Shown: positions 41,173 through 49,004 of the stretch, piece after piece
How the letters are laid out: each line of letters begins with the position of its first letter
Numbering within the stretch: the stretch's first letter is position 1
Assembly (NCBI RefSeq): GCF_023094165.1
Contig: NZ_JALMDK010000011.1
Span: forward strand, 186,001 to 250,000
Reading direction: 5' to 3'
From: Crossiella sp. S99.2
GTDB taxonomy: Bacteria > Actinomycetota > Actinomycetes > Mycobacteriales > Pseudonocardiaceae
Length of the DNA stretch: 64,000 bases
Made by a program: the position numbers and the translations under genes
The notes under the pieces: generated by a model
The model's input: the letters and a program-made list of their open reading frames with translations, nothing else
Told to the model about the DNA's origin: nothing
Databases searched by the model: none

Positions 41173-42508
41173 GGGCGGCGTCCACGTCGGCCTGGAGCTT
41201 GTCCAGGGCCTGCTGCGGGCTCAACCGCTTGGCCAGCAACTGCTCGATCACGCTGGTCACGGTGTCGTAGGCGGTGGGCGTGGCGTAGTCCAGATAGGGC
41301 ACCAGTCCGCCGGTTTCCGAGGCGTGCGCCCAGGAGTTGAACACCTCGGCCCGGAACACCGTGGGCGGGCGCTGGCTGGTGGCCTCCACCACCGGCAGGT
41401 TCGCGTGCTCGGCCATCAGCGCCATGCCCCGCGAGGAGGTCAGGAACTCGATGTAGGCCGCGGCCGCGTCCGGGTTCCTGCTGCGCGCGCTGATCGCGAA
41501 CGGCACGCTGGTGCCCGCGGTCACCGCGACCTTGCCGTCATCGGTCGGTGGTAGCACAAAGCCCACCTTGTCCCCCATCGCCGCCTCCAGATCGGCCATC
41601 AACCAGGTGCCGCTGACCAGGAAAACCCCTTTGTCCTGGGCGAACTCCCGCCAGGCCGCGTCCGAGCCGAGCCCGGAGAACCCGTTGGTCAGCATGCCCT
41701 GATCGGCCCACCGCACCAGGAGTTCGGCCGCCGCCTTGGGATTCTCGTCGGCCCAGAACACGCCCTGTCTGCCGGTGGCCAGCTTGTAGACGTCCTCGGT
41801 GGGCGCGAACCGGTTGAGCGCGAAGCCGAACAGGTGGATGCCCGCGCTCTTTTCCAGGTTGCCGAACTGGATCGGCACCTCGCGGACTTCCTTGGCCTTG
41901 CGCAGCGCGGCGTCGAACTCCGCCCAGGTGCGCGGCGGCGCGATGCCCAGGCGGGCCAGCTTCTGCTTGTTGAAGAAGATGCCGACCAGCTCACCGCCCT
42001 GTGGCAGGCCGAACAGCTTGCCCTCGCCCAGCGGGTCCCCGGACGCGGGGTAGCGGGCCAGCCGCAGCACGGTGGCGGGGAAACGCTGGTGCCAGCGGTA
42101 GACCTCGGCGTAGCCGTCCATCGGCAACAGCAGCCCGGCCTTGACGTAGGCGCCCATGTCCTGCCTGCCGTTGTTGACCTGCACCACATCGGGCGCCTGG
42201 ACGCTGGTCAGGCCGAGCCTGGTGGTGTTGCGCAGGTCGTCGAAGGACCGCGGCACCCGGTTGATCCTGATGTTCGGGTACTTGCGCTGGAACTCCTCGT
42301 TCAGCGCGGTGATCTGCTTGTCCTGGCCGCCCCGCACCTCCTGGTCCCAGACGGTGAGGGTCACCTCGCCCATGGCCGCGACATCGGTCTTGATGTCCTT
42401 GGCCTGGCGGTCGGTGGGCCGGGTGTCCGGCAGGTTGGAGCCGGGCACGCACGCGGCCAGCAGCGTCAGCGCGGTGAGCGTGGCGGCCAGCCACCGGGAA
42501 CGGATCAT
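41159..42508 (-). CDS. ABC sugar-binding lipoprotein
   Basis: 449 residues from the ATG at 42508, behind GGGAGGACGAGC. Lipobox LLAAC (Cys about 20). Family 1 solute-binding fold: EVTLTVWDQEVRGGQDKQITALNEEFQRKYP, VVQVNNGRQDMGAYV, LPQGGELVGIFFNKQKLARLG and AAAAYIEFLTSSRG. Only the shared transporter architecture links it to the CebE-like protein at 28341; the sequences differ strongly. With a PIG-L deacetylase and a PfkB kinase in the operon, an amino sugar or its oligosaccharide is a reasonable ligand. Confidence 0.9.
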   Translation of the reverse strand: MIRSRWLAATLTALTLLAACVPGSNLPDTRPTDRQAKDIKTDVAAMGEVTLTVWDQEVRGGQDKQITALNEEFQRKYPNIRINRVPRSFDDLRNTTRLGLTSVQAPDVVQVNNGRQDMGAYVKAGLLLPMDGYAEVYRWHQRFPATVLRLARYPASGDPLGEGKLFGLPQGGELVGIFFNKQKLARLGIAPPRTWAEFDAALRKAKEVREVPIQFGNLEKSAGIHLFGFALNRFAPTEDVYKLATGRQGVFWADENPKAAAELLVRWADQGMLTNGFSGLGSDAAWREFAQDKGVFLVSGTWLMADLEAAMGDKVGFVLPPTDDGKVAVTAGTSVPFAISARSRNPDAAAAYIEFLTSSRGMALMAEHANLPVVEATSQRPPTVFRAEVFNSWAHASETGGLVPYLDYATPTAYDTVTSVIEQLLAKRLSPQQALDKLQADVDAARGGR

Positions 42509-42530
42509 GCTCGTCCTCCCTCCGTCGCGC

Positions 42531-43568
42531 CTACGGCCTGCCTCGCAGTCCGATCGTGGCACTTGCCCGGCGCACCGTGGCACAGCCATGAGTGGGAAGA
42601 AGTTCGTCCAGGAAGTCGTATCCGCGCAGTGATTCGTCCTCCCTGCGGCCCAGGTGCCGCCACCAGGCGGCGATATCGCACCAGCCGGGCGCGGACAGCG
42701 AGCCGCCGAAATGCTGCACGGACAGCGCCGCACACAGGTTGGCGAAGCGCACCCGGTCGACCAGCGGCCAGCCGGCCAGGGTGCCGTAGGTGAACCCGGC
42801 GCCGAAGACATCGCCCGCGCCGGTGGGGTCCATGGCGGCCACGTTGATGCCGCACACGTCGGCTTCCTCGCCGGTGGCCGAGTCGATCGCGTACGCCCCG
42901 CCGCCGGCCCGGGTGACCACTACGGTCGGCACCACCTCGGCCAGCGCCCTGGCCGCGGTCTTCACGTCGTCCTTGCGGGTGTAGCGGACGGCTTCGACCG
43001 AGTTTGGCAGGAAGACGTCGTAGCCCTCAAGCTGCTGGATCAGTTCGGGGCGCCACTGGTCGGTGGGGTCCCAGCCGACGTCGGCGAACAGCAGCGCGCC
43101 GTTGTCCTTGGCGGTGCGGACCCACTTGTCGCTCTCGTGGTCGACGTGCACGAAGCAGGCCCGCACCCGGGGTGGGTCGGTGAGCAGCTCGTCCGCGGTG
43201 ACCGGGGAGGGATGCCCGTGGGTGACCATGCTGCGGTCCCGGTTGATGGCCAGTGAGACGGTGACCGGGGAGTGCCAGCCGTAGAAGCGGCGCGAGTGGC
43301 TGAGGTCGACCTGTTCCTGGTTGGCCAGGGTGTCCCAGCAGAAATCGCCGTACATGTCCTCGCCGAAGGCCGAGGCCAGGGTGGTGCGCAGTTGCAGGCG
43401 GGCCAGCGCGACCGCGAGGTTGGCGATGCCGCCGGGGCTGGAGCCCAGGCCGGTGGCCCACACCTCGGTGCCGTTCTCCGGCAGCTGTGGCAGTCCGGTG
43501 AAGATCAGGTCGAGGAACACCGGACCGGACAAGAGAACGTCGAACTCGGTAGGCGGCTGGCTCGACAC
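42531..43568 (-). CDS. PfkB-family sugar kinase
   Basis: 345 residues from the GTG at 43568, preceded by GAAGGAA at 7-nt spacing. An in-frame longer reading up to 43910 runs into the 30-bp tandem repeat and would add a spurious 10-residue repeat, so it is rejected. PfkB signatures: GGIANLAVALARL (46-58) and PTGAGDVFGAGF (248-259) with the catalytic Asp at about 253. The family phosphorylates furanoses, nucleosides or amino sugars with ATP. It is the first gene of the five-gene operon with the ABC importer and deacetylase and is divergent from the GH4 glycosidase, for which it could supply phosphorylated substrate. Confidence 0.88.
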   Translation of the reverse strand: MSSQPPTEFDVLLSGPVFLDLIFTGLPQLPENGTEVWATGLGSSPGGIANLAVALARLQLRTTLASAFGEDMYGDFCWDTLANQEQVDLSHSRRFYGWHSPVTVSLAINRDRSMVTHGHPSPVTADELLTDPPRVRACFVHVDHESDKWVRTAKDNGALLFADVGWDPTDQWRPELIQQLEGYDVFLPNSVEAVRYTRKDDVKTAARALAEVVPTVVVTRAGGGAYAIDSATGEEADVCGINVAAMDPTGAGDVFGAGFTYGTLAGWPLVDRVRFANLCAALSVQHFGGSLSAPGWCDIAAWWRHLGRREDESLRGYDFLDELLPTHGCATVRRASATIGLRGRP

Positions 43569-43755
43569 CGTGTTTCCTTCCCGCTGCGCGCCGGCAGTGC
43601 TGCGACCGGCTTGTTGCTCGCGCTGGCTTGTGTACGCGCTGGCTCGTGTTTCGCGCTGACCAGTTCCGGCCAGGCGCAGAGTCTCCCTCTCCCAGCCGAC
43701 AGTGACAACCACTCCCGAGCGCGGCGTGTTCCAGACTGTCGATTTCCCTGCCCCC

Positions 43756-44192
43756 ACCGACCACCCGGTCGAGACCCGCGCCCCCGCCGACCGCCCGGTC
43801 GGCAACCGCGCCCCCACCAACTGCCCCGTCGGAATCCACGCCCCTACCAACCACCTGGTCGGGACCCACGCACCCGCCAACCGCACGGTTGGGATCCGCG
43901 TCCCCACCAACCACTCGGTCGGGAACCGCGCCTACCAACCGCCCGGTCGGAACCCACGCCTCTACCAACCACTCGGTCGGGACCCACGCGCCTACCAACC
44001 GCCCGGTCGGAACCCACGCCTCTACCAACCACTCGGTCGGGACCCACGCACCTGCCAACCGCACGGTCGGAACCCGCACACCACCGGCCACTTGGTTGGG
44101 GCGGCGCGCCCGCCAACCCACTCGGTCGGGAACCGCGCCTCCCAACCGCCCGGTCGGGAACCGTACCGCCGCCAACCGACCGGTCGGGAGCG
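43756..44192. repeat. Tandem repeat, about 15 copies of a 30-bp unit (minisatellite)
   Basis: Consensus ACCAACCRCYCGGTCGGRAC followed by CCACGCNCCT. Units start near 43756, 43786, 43816, 43846, 43876, 43906, 43934, 43964, 43994, 44024, 44054 and 44084, then become less regular to about 44192. The unit at 43906 is 28 bp long, which shifts the frame. Units at 43934 and 43994 are identical, and those at 43964 and 44024 differ at one base, so there is an AB-type higher order. The tract fills the 750-bp gap between divergent pfkB and GH4 genes. Because 30 is divisible by three, long stop-free readings occur in several frames but none looks coding. Confidence 0.9.
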
Positions 44193-44304
44193 GCACGCCC
44201 CACACCCCACCTCGCCCACTCCACCCACTCCCCCCGCCCCTCCCCCGCCTCGATCCGCCCCTCCCGGACCCGGCGAGCCCGTGCCAGATCCACCACCCAC
44301 GGCC

Positions 44305-44319
44305 TAGAGTCGGTCCGCG
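44305..44319 (+). promoter_or_regulatory. Probable leaderless promoter of the GH4 gene (-10 TAGAGT)
   Basis: TAGAGT at 44305-44310 fits the TANNNT -10 pattern, with 8 nt to the GTG at 44319 and no Shine-Dalgarno. This spacing places the transcript start at the start codon, as is common in actinobacteria. Confidence 0.55.
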
Positions 44320-45629
44320 TGAGACTGGTGATCCTCGGCGGCGGCGGTTTCCGCGTTCCCCTGGTACACGGCCGGTTGCTGGCCGACCCCGACCGATTGG
44401 TAGACGAGCTGGTCCTGCACGACGTGGACCAGGCCCGCCTCACCGCGGTCACCGCGGTCCTGGACGCCCAGGCCGCCAACGCCCCCTGGCGCCCCAAGCT
44501 GAGCAGCACGTCAAACCTGGACGAGGCCCTGCGCGGCGCCGACGTGATCTTCTCCGCCATCCGGGTGGGCGGCCTGACTGGCAGGAGCGCCGACGAGCGC
44601 CACGCCATCAACGCGGGCCTGCTCGGCCAGGAAACAGTCGGCGCGGGCGGCATCAGCTACGCCCTGCGCACCGTCCCCGTCGCCGTCGACATCGCCGAAC
44701 GCATCGCCCGCTACGCCCCCGACGCCTGGACCATCAACTTCACCAACCCCGCGGGCACCGTCACCGAAGCGATGTCCGCTGTCCTGGGCGACCGCGTGAT
44801 CGGCATCTGCGACTCCCCCATCGGCCTCTGCCGCCGGGTAGCCGCCGCCCTGGAGATCCCGGTCGAAACGGCCTGGTTCGACTACGCGGGCCTCAACCAC
44901 CTGGGCTGGCTCCGAGCAGTCCTGGTCAACGGCCGAGACCGCCTCCCCGAACTCCTCGCCAACGAACAAAAACTCCAATCCTTCGAAGAAGGCCGCCTCT
45001 TCGAACCAGACTGGCTCCGAGCCCTGGGCGCCATCCCCAACGAATACCTCCACTACTACTATTACACCCGGGAAACCACCCAGGAAATAGCCGCCAACCC
45101 CACCCCCCGCGGCCAATTCCTACACACCCAGCAATCCACCTTCTACCAACAAGCCCTAGCCACCCCCGAATCAGCCCTGACCCTCTGGCAAGAAACCCGA
45201 GCCGAACGCGAACGCACCTACCTGGCCGAAGCCCGCCAGATCGCGGACGCGGGCGAACGCACAACCTGCGACACAGACGGCGGCGGCTACGAGCAGGTAG
45301 CCCTGGACCTGATGGCGGCGATCACGGCCAACCGAGCCGCGACAATGATCCTGAACGTCCGGAACCGGGGCGCGCTGCCCGGCCTGGACGCGGACGCGGT
45401 GGTGGAGCTGCCGTGTCTGGTGGATGCGAACGGGGCACGGCCGATCGCGGTGGATCCGCTGGACGGGCCGGCGTTGAGTCTGGTGCAGCAGGTGAAGGCG
45501 GTGGAACGGGAAACGATCGCGGCCGCGCGCACGGGCAGCCGGGAGAAGGCGTTGCGAGCGCTGGCCGGGCATCCGTTGGTGGACTCGGTTCGGGCCGCTC
45601 GGGCAGTTTTGGGGGTCACGGAGTGGTGA
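44319..45629 (+). CDS. GH4-family glycosidase (probable 6-phospho-beta-glucosidase)
   Basis: 436 residues. NAD-binding N-terminus LVILGGGGFRVP, then INFTNPAGTVTEAM (about 140-152), the metal-ligand motif GICDSPIGLC (Cys 164) and GLNHLGW (His 194). GH4 enzymes need NAD+ and Mn2+ and cleave by oxidation-elimination; many act only on 6-phosphorylated sugars. The CDSP motif differs from the CNVP of classical 6-phospho-beta-glucosidases and is closer to the CDMP of 6-phospho-alpha-glucosidases, so the anomer is uncertain. It is divergent from the pfkB operon. Base use changes within the gene: C/A-ending codons to about 45,350, G-rich thereafter. Confidence 0.85.
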   Translation: MRLVILGGGGFRVPLVHGRLLADPDRLVDELVLHDVDQARLTAVTAVLDAQAANAPWRPKLSSTSNLDEALRGADVIFSAIRVGGLTGRSADERHAINAGLLGQETVGAGGISYALRTVPVAVDIAERIARYAPDAWTINFTNPAGTVTEAMSAVLGDRVIGICDSPIGLCRRVAAALEIPVETAWFDYAGLNHLGWLRAVLVNGRDRLPELLANEQKLQSFEEGRLFEPDWLRALGAIPNEYLHYYYYTRETTQEIAANPTPRGQFLHTQQSTFYQQALATPESALTLWQETRAERERTYLAEARQIADAGERTTCDTDGGGYEQVALDLMAAITANRAATMILNVRNRGALPGLDADAVVELPCLVDANGARPIAVDPLDGPALSLVQQVKAVERETIAAARTGSREKALRALAGHPLVDSVRAARAVLGVTEW

Positions 45630-45658
45630 AACCTAGAGGCTGGGGTAACTGAGGGTGA

Positions 45659-45808
45659 TTGATTTTGGGGGTCGAGGCTGAGTTGCGAGAGGTGAGCCAC
45701 GGGGGTTGGGTTGCCAGGGTCGGGCAGCTGGATTTAAGTGAGGGCTTGGGCAAGAGGGCCCGGCTCGCCAGGATCGAGCAGGACCTGGCGGGACTCACGA
45801 ATGGGTGA
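45659..45808 (+). CDS. Possible small protein (49 aa), unknown
   Basis: From a TTG at 45659 the frame reads a plausible amphipathic protein containing VEAELREVSHGGWVARVGQLD and LGKRARLARIEQDLAGLTNG before TGA. Composition (balanced acidic and basic residues, Leu-rich heptads) is more protein-like than the surrounding frames. The ribosome site GAGGGTGA is too close to the TTG for comfort. No family recognised; low confidence. Confidence 0.3.
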   Translation: MILGVEAELREVSHGGWVARVGQLDLSEGLGKRARLARIEQDLAGLTNG

Positions 45809-46364
45809 TGTCCGGCTGGGTGACGGGCTGAATCAACCAAAACAGGATGGCAACCTAAACCGGGGTTTCTGCGTTCCGCAGAGGAAGGCGGCGGCGCGGG
45901 CGGGGCGTTGAACGCGGCGGGCATACCGACGGCCCCGAGGACAAGAGGAGAAGGCCAAGCCCGGCCCCAGCGCCTCCCCCGAAGGCACACGCAACCCCGA
46001 GAAGGCGCGCCCAGCCCCGACACCACAGCCGTACGCTCCGCGTGCAGGCCAGCCGCAGCCCCGACACCACGCCCAGCCACGGCGAGCCCCGAAGCGGCAA
46101 CGGGCGGGGTGGGTTGATCAGGCTTAGGCTGCGTGAATCCAATTCGCAGTGGTGCTGGCCGGGCGTTTGCCGTGATTCGGCGGGTGGGGCTGGGCAGGTC
46201 AGCGCGAGAGGGGAGGGCACTGTGGCGGAGATTAGGGCTGGGGCTGGGGCTGGGGCTATCGCGGTGCATGAGTTTGATTTGTTGCATTATCCCTGCGAAT
46301 ACCCGGGCCGCGGTTTGAGAATTCTCGGTACGACGCGATCAAGGCAGCGTCGCCTGCCGGGTGT
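45809..46364. other. About 550 bp without a convincing gene
   Basis: Contains a C-rich block (about 45,900-46,080) and then a G-rich block. Frames on both strands are stop-poor but low in complexity (Pro, Arg, Ser or Gly). GGGGCT is repeated four times near 46234-46258. A slightly AT-rich patch at 46264-46295 may be the promoter of the next frame. Nothing else is evident. Confidence 0.45.
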
Positions 46365-46658
46365 GTGGTGGAGAGTTTTGCCGGGTTGTTTGGGTTGCGT
46401 TGCCGGCGGATGGGGCCGACGTTGCTGGACGCGGTTGCGGGGGTTTGTGCCGAGGTTCGGGCCGGGCATGGGTTTTTGCTGACGGACCTGGGTGTGGAGA
46501 AGTTGTGGGAGTTCATGGGGGATGGGACTGATGGGTATGGGGCGATGATTACGGGGCAATTGTTGCTCATGGCGGTTCATCGGGCTGAGTTGCTTGGTTA
46601 TTCCACCGATGACCTTGTTCGGTTTGTCAGTGCGGCGGGATTGGCGCGTTCCGGATAG
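46365..46658 (+). CDS. Hypothetical protein (about 97 aa), possibly a gene remnant
   Basis: The frame gives a protein-like sequence (ESFAGLFGLRCRRMGPTLLDAVAGVCAEVRAG, then LLTDLGVEKLWEFMGDGTDGYGAMITGQLLLMAVHRAELLGYSTDDLVRF). It stays open upstream to about 46278 (…RYDAIKAASPAGCV) without a good start. Third-position G+C is clearly lower than in the rest of the window (many ggg, ttg, gtt, tat and ggt codons), which fits a foreign or decaying gene. No family recognised. Confidence 0.4.
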   Translation: MVESFAGLFGLRCRRMGPTLLDAVAGVCAEVRAGHGFLLTDLGVEKLWEFMGDGTDGYGAMITGQLLLMAVHRAELLGYSTDDLVRFVSAAGLARSG

Positions 46659-46772
46659 GTGAGCGGTCGGGTTTGCGGGGGTGGCAAGGCTTTCCGAGGG
46701 GGCGGCGACGAGGCTGCCGGGGCGGGGGCGGCTCCACGGTTGCGGGAGTTGCGGCTGGGCCAACTGGTGACT

Positions 46773-46872
46773 GGATCGCGGCCATGCCACGTCGGCTGGA
46801 TCGCGGCCATGTCGCTTCTGCCGGATCGCGGCCATGCCACGTCGGCTGGATCGCGGCCGTGTCGCTTCTGCC
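46773..46872. repeat. Tandem repeat, 4 x 25 bp in A-B-A-B order
   Basis: Unit A is GGATCGCGGCCATGCCACGT followed by CGGCT; unit B shares the first 14 bases and then reads TCGCTTCTGCC. A and B alternate twice with one base difference between the two 50-bp copies, and a fifth partial unit (GGATTGCGGC) follows. It lies in a non-coding stretch (46659-47018) that otherwise shows nothing but the likely promoter of the next gene. Confidence 0.85.
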
Positions 46873-47018
46873 GGATTGCGGCGGCGGGGCCTGCGGGGAG
46901 TTGCGGTGGGGTTGGTTCGGGCCTCGCCGCCGAGCCCGGTCGGGTCTTCTGACTACGGTCTTTCGGGTGATCGGGTGTGGCTGATGAACCAGTCAGACTT
47001 GGTCATCGTCGTGAAGGC

Positions 47019-47966
47019 ATGTCTTTGTTCGCGGTGAGTGGTCGGCTGGGTGGGTTGCGGGCTCGGGTGGGGCTGCAAGTGGGGCAGTTGCTCGGTGGGT
47101 TGCTGGCTCGGGAGACGGCTGAGCTGGTTCGGGACTTCGCGGAGCCGGTGGCGGCGGCCGTGGTCATGGAGCTGGCGCGGGTGCCGAGGCTGGATCGGGC
47201 GGACTTCCAGCGGTGGGTGCGGGACGCCAGTGGGATCGAGGGGGCGGTGACGCTGCGGCTCTGGGCGGAACTGGACGGGTATCTGGCTGAGCTGTCCGCA
47301 CATCGGGAGCTGCCTGCACGTCGGGAGCTGCCTGCGCACCGGGACCTGTCCGCGCATCGGGAGGCGTTGTCCACTGGCCGGGAGGAGCTGGGCGGATGCT
47401 GGGACGAGTCGGATTCTCGCCAGGACGAGACGGCTCGACGACAGAGCGAGACGGCGTCGGGCCGGGGCGGGACGGCTGCGGGTCGAGGTGGGGCTGCGTC
47501 AGACCGGTGCACGGCGGCGGGCCGAGATGGGACTGCGGCAGACCGAGGTGGGGCTGTGGCGGGCCGGGGCGGGATGACGGCGGGCTGGGGCGAAGCGGTG
47601 GCGGGGCGTGGGGGTGGTCGGGTGTCGGCAGTGGAGGTGGTGGCGGGGTATGTGCGGATCGTGGATCTGATCTCCGACGCACTACTGACCTTGCTGGGTT
47701 GCCCGGAGCAGCTGGCCGTGTTGCGGCGGGATCCCCAGGTGCTGGCCGCGGTCATCCGGGAGGTGTTGCGCGGGGACGCGGATGCCGGGGATCTGGGGTT
47801 CGCGGGAGTGGTCGCGGAGGCGGCGGTTCGGGCGGTGCTGGGGTGTGATGTGCTGTTGGCCGGGGATGAGGAGGAGTTGCGCTGGCGGGCCCGGTTGGGA
47901 ATCCGGGAGCTGCGCAGCATTCCGGTCATCCTGGTGCGGCGTCCGGCGGTGGGCGGCGGTCGTTAG
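47019..47966 (+). CDS. Degenerate cytochrome P450-like protein lacking the heme site
   Basis: 315 residues from the ATG at 47019. Residues about 35-70 (LVRDFAEPVAAAVVMELARVPRLDRADFQRWV) match the P450 segment usually written as FA.PLPV.VI.ELLGVP..D...F..W. Residues about 222-252 (LLTLLGCPEQLAVLRRDPQVLAAVIREVLRGD) match the I-to-K helix segment. Between them the oxygen-binding I helix is replaced by some 110 residues of Arg/Gly/Ala/Ser repeats (SAHRELPA, RGGTAAGRGGAAS). The FGxGxHxCxG heme loop is absent, so it cannot be a normal P450. It is either a decayed gene or a protein given a new role. It lies 22 nt before the Gfo/Idh/MocA gene. Confidence 0.55.
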   Translation: MSLFAVSGRLGGLRARVGLQVGQLLGGLLARETAELVRDFAEPVAAAVVMELARVPRLDRADFQRWVRDASGIEGAVTLRLWAELDGYLAELSAHRELPARRELPAHRDLSAHREALSTGREELGGCWDESDSRQDETARRQSETASGRGGTAAGRGGAASDRCTAAGRDGTAADRGGAVAGRGGMTAGWGEAVAGRGGGRVSAVEVVAGYVRIVDLISDALLTLLGCPEQLAVLRRDPQVLAAVIREVLRGDADAGDLGFAGVVAEAAVRAVLGCDVLLAGDEEELRWRARLGIRELRSIPVILVRRPAVGGGR

Positions 47967-47988
47967 GTGGCGAACGAGTGGAGGTCGG

Positions 47989-48897
47989 GTGGCGGACCGG
48001 GTTGCGGTGATCGGGTTGGGGGACATCGCGCGGAAGGCGTACCTGCCGACGATCACTGCTCGGGCGGGGCTGGATCTGCATCTGCTGACGCGGAACGCGG
48101 GGCGGTTGGCGGAGATCGCGGATCGGTACCGGGTTCCGGCGCGGCGGCGGTTCACCGAGCTGGATGAGTTGCTGGAGCACGGGATTGATGCCGCGTTCGT
48201 GCATGTGCCGACCAGTGCGCACGCGGCGACCGTGGGCCGGTTGCTGGCGGCCGGGGTACCGACCTATGTGGACAAACCACTCGACGACAGCCTTGCGGGG
48301 GCACGGGAACTGGTGGAACAGGCCGAGCGGCTCGGGGTGCCGTTGATGGTCGGGTTCAACCGCCGGTACGTGCCCGCCTACGTCGACGCGAGCCGGGGTG
48401 CGCGAGATCTGGTGGTGTTGCAGAAGAACCAGGATGGCGGGGGCGGTGGGGTGCGGGAGGTGGTGTTCGACGACTTCATCCATGTCGTGGACACGGTGCG
48501 GTTCCTGGCTCCTGGGCCGGTGGAGCGGGTGCTGGTGTCGGGGGTGGTGACCGGCGGGGTGCTGGAGCAGGTGGGGCTGACGTTGGCGGGCAACGGGTTC
48601 AGCGCGATCGGGTTGATGCACCGGCGAGCCGGGGCGAAGCAGGAGCGGCTGGAGGTGTCCGGGGGTGGGGTGAAGGTCGAGGTGGCGGATCTTGGGCGGG
48701 TCACTCGGCACGAGGGTGGGCGGGTGACGCGGTTGCCGGAGGACGGGTGGGCGCCGGTGGCCTGGCGGCGGGGGATCGAGCAGGTGTGCGACGCGTTTCT
48801 GGACGGGGTGCGGGGCGGCGGTGGGCTCCCTGATCTTCGGGACGCGCTGCGGACGCACGAGTTGTGCGAACAGGTGGTCGCGGAACTGAAGGGTTAG
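47989..48897 (+). CDS. Gfo/Idh/MocA-family oxidoreductase
   Basis: 302 residues from the GTG at 47989, with GGAG six nt upstream. N-terminal Rossmann fold VAVIGLGDIARKAYLPTI (GxGxxA-type), then FVHVPTSAHAATVGRLLAAGVPTYVDKPLDDS, where the Lys of DKP is the conserved catalytic residue of the family, and LMVGFNRRYVP. C-terminal domain shorter than average. The family oxidises or reduces sugars, inositols and amino sugars with NAD(P). The substrate is not evident; a role with the nearby sugar locus is only a possibility. Confidence 0.83.
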   Translation: MADRVAVIGLGDIARKAYLPTITARAGLDLHLLTRNAGRLAEIADRYRVPARRRFTELDELLEHGIDAAFVHVPTSAHAATVGRLLAAGVPTYVDKPLDDSLAGARELVEQAERLGVPLMVGFNRRYVPAYVDASRGARDLVVLQKNQDGGGGGVREVVFDDFIHVVDTVRFLAPGPVERVLVSGVVTGGVLEQVGLTLAGNGFSAIGLMHRRAGAKQERLEVSGGGVKVEVADLGRVTRHEGGRVTRLPEDGWAPVAWRRGIEQVCDAFLDGVRGGGGLPDLRDALRTHELCEQVVAELKG

Positions 48898-49004
48898 GGC
48901 GGGTTTGGGCCCCGGGCAAGCGGGCACGGCGGTCGCGAGGGTGGCGGGTTGGCCCGAGGTCGGGCTGGCAGGGTGGGCACGGAACAGGACTGGTGAGTCC
49001 GGGG

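Noticed and set aside
42531..43910. PfkB protein extended N-terminally through the tandem repeat (459 residues with a 10-residue repeat)
   Set aside because: The extension is translated minisatellite; a good ribosome site and GTG at 43568 give the normal family length.
43756..44192. CRISPR array
   Set aside because: Units are contiguous with no unique spacers and there are no cas genes.
43702..44307. A 200-residue repeat protein encoded by the minisatellite
   Set aside because: Several frames on both strands are open because the unit is 30 bp; one 28-bp unit breaks the phase; no ribosome site or known fold.
46042..46658. A frameshifted single gene joining the reading at 46042-46482 with 46365-46658
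   Set aside because: The upstream frame has no recognisable protein features, so there is no evidence that the two belonged together.
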